DNA of 64,000 nucleotides. It comes from Serratia liquefaciens. GTDB taxonomy: Bacteria; Pseudomonadota; Gammaproteobacteria; Enterobacterales; Enterobacteriaceae. Below the pieces are notes generated by a model, which saw only the letters and a list, made by a program, of their open reading frames with translations, was not told where the DNA came from and ran no database searches. Below are positions 38,920 through 46,218 of this stretch, piece by piece (within the stretch, counting starts at the first letter, position 1; each line of letters opens with the position of its first letter). Position numbers and translations under genes: made by a program. The stretch spans positions 1,240,001 through 1,304,000 of the forward strand of contig NZ_CP088930.1 of assembly GCF_027594825.1 (NCBI RefSeq), in the 5' to 3' direction.

Positions 38920-39231
38920 TTATTTACGCGCCAGCAACAAGCCCATCACCAGGCCAACCGTTGCGCCAATCCCTACGCTGCACCAGGGATTTTCACGCAC
39001 GTAACCGTCGGTACGGCAAACGGCGTCCTTGGCGCGCGCATAGTAGGACTCGGTGGTGTCAGCCAACCGCGATTTGACCTCACTCAATGCCTCTTCGGCA
39101 TGAGTTTTGATATCGATATAGGCCTGATCGGCGCGATCGCCGGAGTACTTCAACACTTCTTCCAGCGTGTCGCTCAGCATTCTCAAATCGTCATCGAGCG
39201 TGGTTTGATCCGCATCCGTATTTCTCGCCAT
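38920..39231 (-). CDS. elaB: ElaB/YqjD family ribosome- and membrane-associated protein
   Basis: 103-residue protein with a charged helical N-terminal part (about 1-75) and one C-terminal membrane helix (VGIGATVGLVMGLLLARK). E. coli ElaB and YqjD are tail-anchored inner-membrane proteins linked to ribosome binding and stationary-phase or stress survival. The match to ElaB runs the whole length (DDDLRMLSDTLEEVLKYSGD, ENPWCSVGIGA). Single gene, convergent with the glucan synthase gene. Confidence 0.93.
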   Translation of the reverse strand: MARNTDADQTTLDDDLRMLSDTLEEVLKYSGDRADQAYIDIKTHAEEALSEVKSRLADTTESYYARAKDAVCRTDGYVRENPWCSVGIGATVGLVMGLLLARK

Positions 39232-39317
39232 GTTAAGTTCTCCGTGTTTAAAAAATGAAACGGCCCTTAACTATAGACAAGGATCGCCGATCCCCGCCAT
39301 CAGACTGACGGCTAAAA

Positions 39318-40355
39318 TCAGAATACCAACTGGACTTTGGCAGCACGGCTCTTGTCACCGGCAAACGTCAGCGCCTCAGCCAGTTGACGATTGTCAAACT
39401 CGGCGGACAGCAGCGGCAGCGGATTGACTGTTCCCTCGGCCAGCCACGCCACCGCCAGGGCAAACTCTTCAACAAATCGGAAGGATCCCAGCAGATTCAA
39501 CTCTTTGGCGATCAACAACATCAGCGGGAAATCCGGGAAGCTGCTTCCCATACCGACTTGCACCACCGTCCCCTTGGCGCGGGTGATCTCCAGACAGCGC
39601 TGCAACGACAAAGGGTGCCCGGAGACTTCAAAAGCGATATCAAAATACCCTTTTTCCTGCTGATAGAAGCTGAAATCGTCATTGCCGGCGTGCAGACAGC
39701 GGGATGCCCCCATCTCTCCAGCGATATCCAGGCAACGCGGGCTGAGATCGGTGCAGACAATCTCTTCGGCACCCAACGCCTTCAGCGCCGCCACCAGCAG
39801 GCAGCCTATCGGGCCGACGCCGGACACAAACACCTTTTTCCCTTTGACTTCACCGGGCTGCCTGGCGGCATGTATCGCCACCGCCAACGGCTCGGCAAAA
39901 ACCATCACCTTCTCGTCGCAATCGGCGTCGAACGCAATGCACTGCGCGCTATCAACCACCTTGTACTGGGTAAAAGCGCCGTCAACATGTGGAAAATACA
40001 TCGCGCTGCCGAAAAATCGCATCTGGATACACTGGTTTTGCTGCTCTGCCAGACAATACTTGCACTGCCCACAGGGCTTGCTGGGGTTTAACGCCACTTT
40101 CTGGCCAACGGGCAGCCGAGCCGTGTCGCTGGCGACCACTTCACCGATCACCTCATGGCCCAGCACCATCGGCTGACGCACCTGAAAACTGCCGACCTTG
40201 CCTTCCTGATAATAATGCAGGTCTGAGCCGCAGATGCCGCCGCGGGTGATTTTCACCAGCGTGCCGCTGCCCTGGTAATCGACCTCCTGCTCCACTACCG
40301 CCACGTCATATTTGCCGTTGACCACGCAGGATTGGGTTTGAATTTTCATCATCAT
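39318..40355 (-). CDS. idnD: L-idonate 5-dehydrogenase
   Basis: Zinc-dependent medium-chain dehydrogenase oxidising L-idonate to 5-ketogluconate. It has 345 residues and aligns with E. coli IdnD throughout (TRGGICGSDLHYYQEGKVG, ALNPSKPCGQCKYC, MRFFGSAMYFPHVDGAF, GDKSRAAKVQLVF). Catalytic Cys and GHE, and the structural four-cysteine cluster, are present. Three consecutive ATG codons (40355, 40352, 40349) are possible starts; a GAG motif fits the last best. It lies 18 bases after idnO, so the order is idnO-idnD, reversed against the E. coli idnDOTR operon. Confidence 0.95.
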   Translation of the reverse strand: MMMKIQTQSCVVNGKYDVAVVEQEVDYQGSGTLVKITRGGICGSDLHYYQEGKVGSFQVRQPMVLGHEVIGEVVASDTARLPVGQKVALNPSKPCGQCKYCLAEQQNQCIQMRFFGSAMYFPHVDGAFTQYKVVDSAQCIAFDADCDEKVMVFAEPLAVAIHAARQPGEVKGKKVFVSGVGPIGCLLVAALKALGAEEIVCTDLSPRCLDIAGEMGASRCLHAGNDDFSFYQQEKGYFDIAFEVSGHPLSLQRCLEITRAKGTVVQVGMGSSFPDFPLMLLIAKELNLLGSFRFVEEFALAVAWLAEGTVNPLPLLSAEFDNRQLAEALTFAGDKSRAAKVQLVF

Positions 40356-40373
40356 GTTCTCATCAGCAGGCGG

Positions 40374-41138
40374 TTATACCGCAGCGGACATCCCGCCATC
40401 GACAAACAGCAGGTGGCCATTGACAAAATCCGAGGCTTTGGACGACAGGAACACCGCCGCACCAATCAGCTCCTGTGGATCGCCCCAACGGGCAGCCGGC
40501 GTACGCTTGGTCAGCCAGGCGGTAAACTCTGGGTTGTCCGCCAGCGCCTGAGTCATTTCGGTTTTGAAGTAGCCCGGAGCAATACCATTGACCTGAATGT
40601 TGTAGCGCGCCAGCTCAACGCACATGCCGCGCGTCAGCATTTTCACCGCCCCTTTGGAGGCGGCATAGGGCGTGATGGTATCGCGGCCCAGTTCGCTCTG
40701 CATCGAGCCGATATTGATGATTTTACCGCTTTGGCGCTGCACCATATGGCGGGCTACCGCTTGCGACACCATAAATACCGCCTTCTGGTTGACGGCGATA
40801 ATGTCGTCCCAGTCTTTTTCCGGAAATTCGGTAAACGGGTGGCGTCGTTGTATGCCGGCGTTGTTGATCAGCACATCGATCCCGCCGCTTTGTGCCTCAA
40901 CTTTCTCAATGGCGGCATGAATGGCCTGGGAGTTAGTGACATCAAAGGCCGCAGCATCGGCACGGAAGCCCTCACGGCGCAGTGCTTCAACGGCTCGCTG
41001 GGCGTTTTCCTCGGTGGTCGCATTGACCAATATGTGAGCGCCGTACTCCGCCAGCCCGCGCGCCAGCAGAAAACCAATGCCCCGAGAAGCGCCGGTAATC
41101 AGTACTTTTTTATTATCCAGTGAAAATAAGTTGTTCAT
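40374..41138 (-). CDS. idnO: 5-Keto-D-gluconate 5-reductase
   Basis: SDR enzyme reducing 5-ketogluconate to D-gluconate, the second step of idonate use. It has 254 residues, the same as E. coli IdnO and near identical in the core (VLINNAGIQRRHPFTEFPEKDW, SMQSELGRDTITPYAASKGAVKMLTRGMCVELARYNIQ abbreviated by its ends). Motifs TGASRGIG and YAASK are intact. First gene of the idnOD unit, with a CRP site and an IdnR/GntR-like operator upstream. No idnT permease or idnK kinase follows. Confidence 0.95.
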   Translation of the reverse strand: MNNLFSLDNKKVLITGASRGIGFLLARGLAEYGAHILVNATTEENAQRAVEALRREGFRADAAAFDVTNSQAIHAAIEKVEAQSGGIDVLINNAGIQRRHPFTEFPEKDWDDIIAVNQKAVFMVSQAVARHMVQRQSGKIINIGSMQSELGRDTITPYAASKGAVKMLTRGMCVELARYNIQVNGIAPGYFKTEMTQALADNPEFTAWLTKRTPAARWGDPQELIGAAVFLSSKASDFVNGHLLFVDGGMSAAV

Positions 41139-41205
41139 AGCATTCCCCGGCAGTGTTATTCCGATAAGACAGGCGCCTATCTCAGCGGATCGCCGCCGGC
41201 AAAAA

Positions 41206-41221
41206 CGTGATACCGATCACT
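41206..41221. promoter_or_regulatory. CRP site upstream of idnO
   Basis: CGTGA, six bases, TCACT is a symmetric CRP site with one mismatch per half (consensus TGTGA-N6-TCACA), centred 75 bases before the idnO start. Catabolite control of idn genes is known in E. coli. Confidence 0.65.
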
Positions 41222-41241
41222 TAAAACAGTGTTACTAAAAC

Positions 41242-41258
41242 CTGTTACCTTTAACGTG
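41242..41258. promoter_or_regulatory. IdnR/GntR-type operator candidate
   Basis: The core GTTACCTTTAAC matches the gluconate-family operator core GTTACCGGTAAC at 10 of 12 positions. It lies between divergent idnO and the LacI-type regulator, upstream of the CRP site. Confidence 0.5.
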
Positions 41259-41408
41259 AAGCCACGCAAGCGCACAGGAAGGAAAATGCATACATTTCAT
41301 TGAAAAATAAGATTTTTATACTTTATAACGTCGATTGTTATCGCCAAATCGATTTGTTAACATGGCGTTATTCGCGATTTCGCCGCCCCACCCCGTTAAG
41401 GCCTCAGA

Positions 41409-42392
41409 ATGAAGAACCAACGCGTCACGCTGCAAGATATTGCGCTGCTCGCCGGCGTGACCAAAATGACCGTCAGCCGCTATCTGCGTACGCCGGAAAA
41501 GGTGGCGGCCGAAACCGCCGAGAAAATTGCCCAGGTGATGAAGGAAGTAAACTTTACCGACAGCGATGAGGCGCGTTCGACGCAAAAGCCGCGCATTGGC
41601 GTCTTGATCCCCTCCTTCAACAACCAAATTTTCGCCGATCTGCTGGCCGGTATCGAATCCATCACTCTGGAACAGGGCTATCAAACGCTGGTGGTGAACT
41701 ATGACTACAGTCGGCAGCGCGAAGAAGAACATATCGTCCAACTGCTGGCTTACCCGATCGCCGGGCTGATCCTGACGGATTCGGAACATACTCTGCGGGC
41801 AGAAAAATACCTGACGGCGGCCAAAATCCCGGTGGCGCAGGTGATGGATCTGGAAGGCCCGGAAGGAAGGATCGCCGTGGGGTTCGATAACTTCCAGGCG
41901 GGTTACGACATGACCGAAGCGCTGCTCGCCAGCGGTAAACGTCAGGTGGTTTATTTTGGCGCCATGTCCGATGCACGCGACACCAAACGTTTCCAGGGCT
42001 ATTGCCGGGCAATGGAAAAACAGGGCCTGACACCGCGCCAAATCACACCGCACCGTGTTTCGTCGGTGACGGTCGGCTCCGACATGTTGGCCATGGCACG
42101 GCAGCTCTACCCGGATTTGGACGCTATCTTATGCACCAATGACGATCTGGCGGTTGGGGTGTTACAGGAGTGTCTGCGGCTGGGGCTGCGGGTTCCGCAG
42201 GACATCGCGCTGTCGGGCTTCCACGGTCTGGATATCGGCAAAGCCACCACGCCGGGCATCGCCAGCGTGATCACACCCAGGTTTGATATCGGCAAGGTCG
42301 CCACTGAGATCTTGCTGAAACGCATTAAAGGGGTGCCGTGCATTGAGCGCGTTGATCTGCACTACCGCATCTCACTCGGCGGCACCATTTAA
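41409..42392 (+). CDS. idnR: LacI-family regulator of idonate genes (IdnR-like)
   Basis: 327-residue repressor/activator, best match E. coli IdnR. The helix-turn-helix VTLQDIALLAGVTKMTVSRYLRTP is followed by a periplasmic-binding-protein-like sensor with FDNFQAGYDM, AILCTNDDLAVG and ALSGFHGLDIGKA. The linker is odd: after the HTH the sequence reads VNFTDSDEARSTQKPRIGVLIP and lacks the usual hinge pattern (x-PN-xxA-xxL) that inserts into the minor groove, being some seven residues shorter than in E. coli IdnR. The regulator faces idnO across 270 bp that contain operator and CRP sites. Confidence 0.9.
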   Translation: MKNQRVTLQDIALLAGVTKMTVSRYLRTPEKVAAETAEKIAQVMKEVNFTDSDEARSTQKPRIGVLIPSFNNQIFADLLAGIESITLEQGYQTLVVNYDYSRQREEEHIVQLLAYPIAGLILTDSEHTLRAEKYLTAAKIPVAQVMDLEGPEGRIAVGFDNFQAGYDMTEALLASGKRQVVYFGAMSDARDTKRFQGYCRAMEKQGLTPRQITPHRVSSVTVGSDMLAMARQLYPDLDAILCTNDDLAVGVLQECLRLGLRVPQDIALSGFHGLDIGKATTPGIASVITPRFDIGKVATEILLKRIKGVPCIERVDLHYRISLGGTI

Positions 42393-42393
42393 T

Positions 42394-42888
42394 TCAACGG
42401 TTAACATGTTCGGTAACAGCGGCCGCCGGTTTCGGTTTTTCGCTGCGCGCCGCCAGCCACAGGCCGCTGTTTTTCATCGCGTAGCCGAACACCAGCCCCA
42501 CCAACAGGGAAAGGGTCACCAGAGACCAATTGCCGCCGCCGGCAAAGGTAGCGCAAGCGCCGATAAAGGTGCCGGGCACAAAACCCAACCACTGCTGTTT
42601 TGCCTGAATGCACATCAGGAAAGCCACCGCGCCGGTCAGCAGATAACCGAGCAGGCTCCAGCCGGGTGCCAGCTCACTGCCGTGAATGATCGCCATCGCC
42701 CAAAATACCCCGCTGCAGCAGGTCAGCGTGCTGATCAACAACCCTTTCAGGCCCCCCTGCGGGCAAGCAAAATAGGCCGTACAGCCCAGAAAACCGGCCC
42801 AACTGATCAGCCCCAGGCTAACAGCTACCCATCCCCACACGCCGGAGAGGATCCCGGTAGTCACAGCAATGGCAAAAATAACGTTCAT
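42394..42888 (-). CDS. ycdZ: DUF1097 inner-membrane protein, YcdZ-like
   Basis: 164-residue, five- or six-helix membrane protein matching E. coli YcdZ closely (TTGILSGVWGWVAVSLGL, AGFLGCTAYFACPQGGLKGL, KNSGLWLAARS). No biochemical function is established for the family. Its stop lies one base after the convergent idnR stop. A near-perfect CRP site upstream suggests control by carbon supply, as for the neighbouring idn genes. Confidence 0.92.
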   Translation of the reverse strand: MNVIFAIAVTTGILSGVWGWVAVSLGLISWAGFLGCTAYFACPQGGLKGLLISTLTCCSGVFWAMAIIHGSELAPGWSLLGYLLTGAVAFLMCIQAKQQWLGFVPGTFIGACATFAGGGNWSLVTLSLLVGLVFGYAMKNSGLWLAARSEKPKPAAAVTEHVNR

Positions 42889-42942
42889 AAACTGACCCGC
42901 AGCAAAGAAAGCGCGCAGTTTACGCGAAAATCGGCAAATTCA

Positions 42943-42958
42943 CGTGATGGAAATCACA
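42943..42958. promoter_or_regulatory. CRP (or FNR-like) site upstream of ycdZ
   Basis: CGTGA, TGGAAA, TCACA: one mismatch to the CRP consensus, centred 62 bases before the ycdZ start. The inner TGAT-N4-ATCA also fits an FNR-type core, so oxygen control is an alternative. Confidence 0.6.
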
Positions 42959-43009
42959 AAAATTTTGTAATGAGAAATACTGAAATTGCAGAATTGAGGA
43001 ATTTGTCAC

Positions 43010-43038
43010 AAAAAAAACCAGCGTGGCAAGCACGCTGG
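43010..43038 (-). terminator. Rho-independent terminator downstream of the MFS gene
   Basis: CCAGCGTG (43018-43025), 5-base loop, CACGCTGG (43031-43038). Read on the minus strand it is followed by eight T. It lies 116 bases past the MFS stop and insulates ycdZ. Confidence 0.85.
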
Positions 43039-43153
43039 AAATGACACACAACAACACCAGGGAAATCGTTCGCCACCTTGCGTGGCTAAAATCTTTGTTC
43101 ACCTACCCTGCGAATTTCACCTTGCCCACGGGCAACATGAAACTCGGCGGGTA

Positions 43154-44398
43154 TCAGCGCGGGAAGCCCGCGCGGGTCACCATGAAGCTCAAGGATAAGC
43201 ACACCACGGCACTGACCAGAAATAACAGATTGACCGCCAGATGCAGGCTGGCATGGTCGATAACCGCCCCCAACAGGATCGGAACCCAGTTGGCGATATA
43301 GGCGATTACGTAAAACAGTGAAATCAGTCTCGCATGGCTGGCCTTCGGTGAAATCAGGTTCACCAACGTGGCACTGCCGACAAAAATGGCCCCGTAGGCG
43401 TAACCGGCAATCACCATACCGGCACTGGCCAAAGCCAGCGAGTGGATCTGAATCGCTTCGGCGAACACCACCACCGACAGCGCCTGCGCCAGACAGCCAA
43501 ACATCAGCGAATGGCGCGCATTAACCCGACGGCTCAGGATCTGGCTAATACCGGCAATCACCAGATACACCGCAATCACGTAGCCGTAGATGCCCCGGCT
43601 GTGCATGCCCAACAGCTTTTCTGACACGCTTGGCCCAATCGCCAGAATACTGGCCGCCACCGCCCAGCAGATAAACAGCGCACCGGCACACAGGAAGAAC
43701 TTGCCTCCTGTAGCGCGCAGGCCATCCGCCAACGAACTTTTTTCCGGCGCAGCCTCGGCTACGGGCGTCCCGCCTGGCGGTACCGTAACGGCTTCAACCG
43801 GCCATTTCAGCATCACGCCCAGTGCGGCAACGGCCGCCACTGCCATGATGATAATGAACGGCAGCGAGGTAGTGTGGAACCCGGTTTGCAGCGCCACGCC
43901 GCTGAAAATCGGCCCTAAAGCCAGACCGGTGGTGAATGACAGCGTGGCAATCAGCGCCGCATTTTTACCGCCGTCTTTCGGCCCAAAACGCACCAGCGCA
44001 ATGTTAGCCGCGCCGGTTAAGGCACCGGTGCCGACCCCGGCCAGCAGACGCGCCATAAACATCATCAGAAACGAATCGGCCATCGAAAACAGCAAGGCCC
44101 CAGCCAACACCACCAGCAGCGCCGGTACAATCATGCTGCGCAGGTCTTTGACCTTGCCGGCCATGTTGCCCACGCCGAACAGGGAAATCAGGACGCCGGC
44201 GGCATAGGCACCATAAATGACCGTCAGGCTGACCGAGCTTAGCGCCAACTCATGTTGATAAAGCGGATAAAGCGGCGTCGGCGCACTGCTGTTCAGCAAT
44301 GCGGACATTAATGCCAAAGCTAAAAACAGCAGGATGGCAAAATGCGACGCGCCCGAATTCGCTTTAGCGGCTTCATCAACAGCCACACCTTCAGACAT
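43154..44398 (-). CDS. MFS transporter, drug-efflux (DHA1-like) type
   Basis: Predicted 414-residue, twelve-helix inner-membrane transporter. Helix 1 (AILLFLALALMSALLNSSAPTP) and helix 5 motif region (ARLLAGVGTGALTGAANIALVRFGP) resemble arabinose-efflux/multidrug permeases. The usual acidic and basic charges of the loop 2-3 motif are only partly present (GNMAGKVKDLRS). The start MSEGVAVDEAAK at 44398 has GGGAGAG upstream; a longer frame to 44446 lacks one. It stands alone with its own terminator. The substrate cannot be predicted. Confidence 0.85.
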   Translation of the reverse strand: MSEGVAVDEAAKANSGASHFAILLFLALALMSALLNSSAPTPLYPLYQHELALSSVSLTVIYGAYAAGVLISLFGVGNMAGKVKDLRSMIVPALLVVLAGALLFSMADSFLMMFMARLLAGVGTGALTGAANIALVRFGPKDGGKNAALIATLSFTTGLALGPIFSGVALQTGFHTTSLPFIIIMAVAAVAALGVMLKWPVEAVTVPPGGTPVAEAAPEKSSLADGLRATGGKFFLCAGALFICWAVAASILAIGPSVSEKLLGMHSRGIYGYVIAVYLVIAGISQILSRRVNARHSLMFGCLAQALSVVVFAEAIQIHSLALASAGMVIAGYAYGAIFVGSATLVNLISPKASHARLISLFYVIAYIANWVPILLGAVIDHASLHLAVNLLFLVSAVVCLSLSFMVTRAGFPR

Positions 44399-44503
44399 TT
44401 TTCTCTCCCGAAACAATCTGGATAAACACCTAACCCTGAAAACCAAACTCCTCAGGAAACGCGTTTATCATACCTTTCGGGTATAACGGTCAAAATAGCC
44501 AAG

Positions 44504-44532
44504 AATGCATCATAGTGATTCATTAATGCATT
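44504..44532. repeat. Repeated AATGCAT motif upstream of the MFS gene
   Basis: AATGCAT at 44504 and the palindromic AATGCATT at 44525 are spaced 21 bp (two helix turns) with ATCA/TGAT half-sites between. This is a possible operator region about 110 bases before the MFS start, but weakly supported. Confidence 0.25.
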
Positions 44533-44568
44533 TGCGCTGACGCCCGCCAGCGCTTAATGCCGAGCAAT

Positions 44569-45432
44569 TTACACCGCCGCCGCCTTCGAGGCTTTTGCCG
44601 GAGCGCGTTTCACTATCGCCAATGCACCGGAGAGAATAATCAGCGCCATGCCGCCCGCGGCAATGTAGGACAGCTTCTCGCCAAACAACAGATAGCCGAG
44701 CAGCGTGGAGAAAATGATGGTGCTGTAGGAAAGAATGCTGACAATCACCGCATTGCCGCTGCCGTAGGCGCGAGTCATGGTGATTTGCCCCAGGCTGCCG
44801 AACACGCCGATGGCACAAACGCACAGCATCATGGCGCCGTCCAGTGCGGTAAACCCCACCGCCGTGGTCATCACAGCGCCCACCAGGGTGCCCACCAGCG
44901 AGAAGTAAAACACCACTCGCAGTTCCGGTTCGCCGCTGCGCACCAGCTTACCGACGTTAAAATAGGCCAGCGCGGTCAGCAGACCGGAAAGCAGGCCAAT
45001 CAGGGTCGCGGCATACTCGCCGTTCGGCGTATCGGGCCGCAGCAGCACCAGAATGCCGATAAAACCGAGCAGTACCGAGAACAGCAGCTTGCCGGTCAAC
45101 TGGCCTTTGGAGGTGACAAAGGCAATCGCCGACTGAAAAATAGGATTGGTGTAGCCCAACGTGGTGGCCGTGGCGATCGGCAGATGGATCAGTGAGTAGA
45201 AACCGCAATACATTGCCGCATTGCCAATGGCGGCGCGTTTCATGTGCAACCCCAGGTGTCGGGTGCGGAAACCGAGATTTTTCACATGGATCAGCGCGGC
45301 AACGATCAGGACGTTAATGACAGAGCGGTAAAAAATGATGTCGAAAAAACCGACCTTGGCCGAAGCCAGTTTGATGCTGGCCCCCATCAACGCAAAGAAC
45401 CCGCTGGCGACGACCATCCACAAAGCAACCAT
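44569..45432 (-). CDS. EamA/DMT-superfamily transporter
   Basis: 287-residue membrane protein with about ten helices in two EamA repeats (about 5-135 and 145-280). Typical segments are YRSVINVLIVAALI, HLPIATATTLGYTNPIF and the second-repeat end LSYIAAGGMALIILSGAL. Members export amino acids, purines or other metabolites. GAGGAAATC lies before the ATG. It follows a palindrome-rich region downstream of the cupin gene, so it is probably transcribed on its own. The substrate is unknown. Confidence 0.87.
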   Translation of the reverse strand: MVALWMVVASGFFALMGASIKLASAKVGFFDIIFYRSVINVLIVAALIHVKNLGFRTRHLGLHMKRAAIGNAAMYCGFYSLIHLPIATATTLGYTNPIFQSAIAFVTSKGQLTGKLLFSVLLGFIGILVLLRPDTPNGEYAATLIGLLSGLLTALAYFNVGKLVRSGEPELRVVFYFSLVGTLVGAVMTTAVGFTALDGAMMLCVCAIGVFGSLGQITMTRAYGSGNAVIVSILSYSTIIFSTLLGYLLFGEKLSYIAAGGMALIILSGALAIVKRAPAKASKAAAV

Positions 45433-45474
45433 GATTTCCTCGGTATATCACCCCAACGGGCGACAAAATAAAAC

Positions 45475-45660
45475 GGGGCGAATGAATTCGCCCCCTCAGG
45501 TTATTGACAAAGGGGGGATAAAAGCGTGGTTTTTCCCCCTTTGTGTTATCAGGCGAAAATCAATAAATTGATTTTCCTGATTTATTTTCAAAACCTTTAG
45601 CGCCTGCCGCCAAACATTATATGTTTGTCAGCAGTCTTACGGGGCGAATGAATTCGCCCC
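45475..45660. repeat. Cluster of palindromes bounded by a duplicated 20-bp hairpin
   Basis: GGGGCGAATGAATTCGCCCC (8-bp stem, TGAA loop) occurs at 45475-45494 and again, same orientation, at 45641-45660. Between the copies lie three further inverted repeats: CAAAGGGGG/CCCCCTTTG (45508-45543), GAAAATCAAT-AA-ATTGATTTTC (45555-45576) and CAAACAT-TAT-ATGTTTG (45611-45627). No coding frame is convincing. It may combine transcription ends of the cupin gene with a small REP- or MITE-like element. Confidence 0.65.
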
Positions 45661-45710
45661 GTACGGCCAATGCAGTCAACAACGCCGCAGCTAAAAAAAC
45701 GGCGGGGATA

Positions 45711-46136
45711 TTATTCGGCAGCTTTCACCGTCAGCGGTTTGTTATCAGCGCAGGCGAAGAATACCAGCATCTCCGCGCCTTTATCACCGGAAACCCCCTG
45801 GTGAACGATATCTACCGTGTCGGTAAAGGAATCGCCCTGCTTAAAGGTGTGTTTCACGCCGGTTTTCTTGACCGTCAGCGAAACGCTGCCCCCGGTCATA
45901 TACACCGCGCTGATGCACGGATGAGTATGCCAGGCGAGCACCTTGTTCGGCTCTACGGTCACCTTCAACATGGTGATCTGCGGAGCACCGGCCGGGTAAT
46001 GCTGGTACGGCGTCCCTTCCCACGAGGTCTCGGTTTTCAGCAGGGTTTCTTTGCTGATGCCTTCGCCGTGATCCTCTGCGGCCTGCGCATAGCCCTGAAA
46101 TGCCATCATTAATGCCAGAAGTGTCAGTTTGTACAT
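45711..46136 (-). CDS. Secreted cupin-domain protein
   Basis: Predicted periplasmic protein of 141 residues. The signal peptide MYKLTLLALMMAFQGYAQA (19 residues) precedes the mature start AEDHG. A single cupin barrel carries LAWHTHPCISAVYMTGG (the metal-binding HxH) and a second-motif His in TVDIVHQGVSGD. The start at 46136 has GGAG eight bases upstream; a longer frame to 46196 would spoil the signal peptide. Lies 82 bases after the ThDP-enzyme gene and may be co-transcribed. The function is unknown; metal-binding periplasmic cupins include small dioxygenases and isomerases. Confidence 0.85.
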   Translation of the reverse strand: MYKLTLLALMMAFQGYAQAAEDHGEGISKETLLKTETSWEGTPYQHYPAGAPQITMLKVTVEPNKVLAWHTHPCISAVYMTGGSVSLTVKKTGVKHTFKQGDSFTDTVDIVHQGVSGDKGAEMLVFFACADNKPLTVKAAE

Positions 46137-46218
46137 TGTTATCGCTCCATGACTACGGTAAACAAAATAGAATGGCGTGATACAAAGGGCAATCATGACG
46201 GCTCCCGCTGGGATTGGG

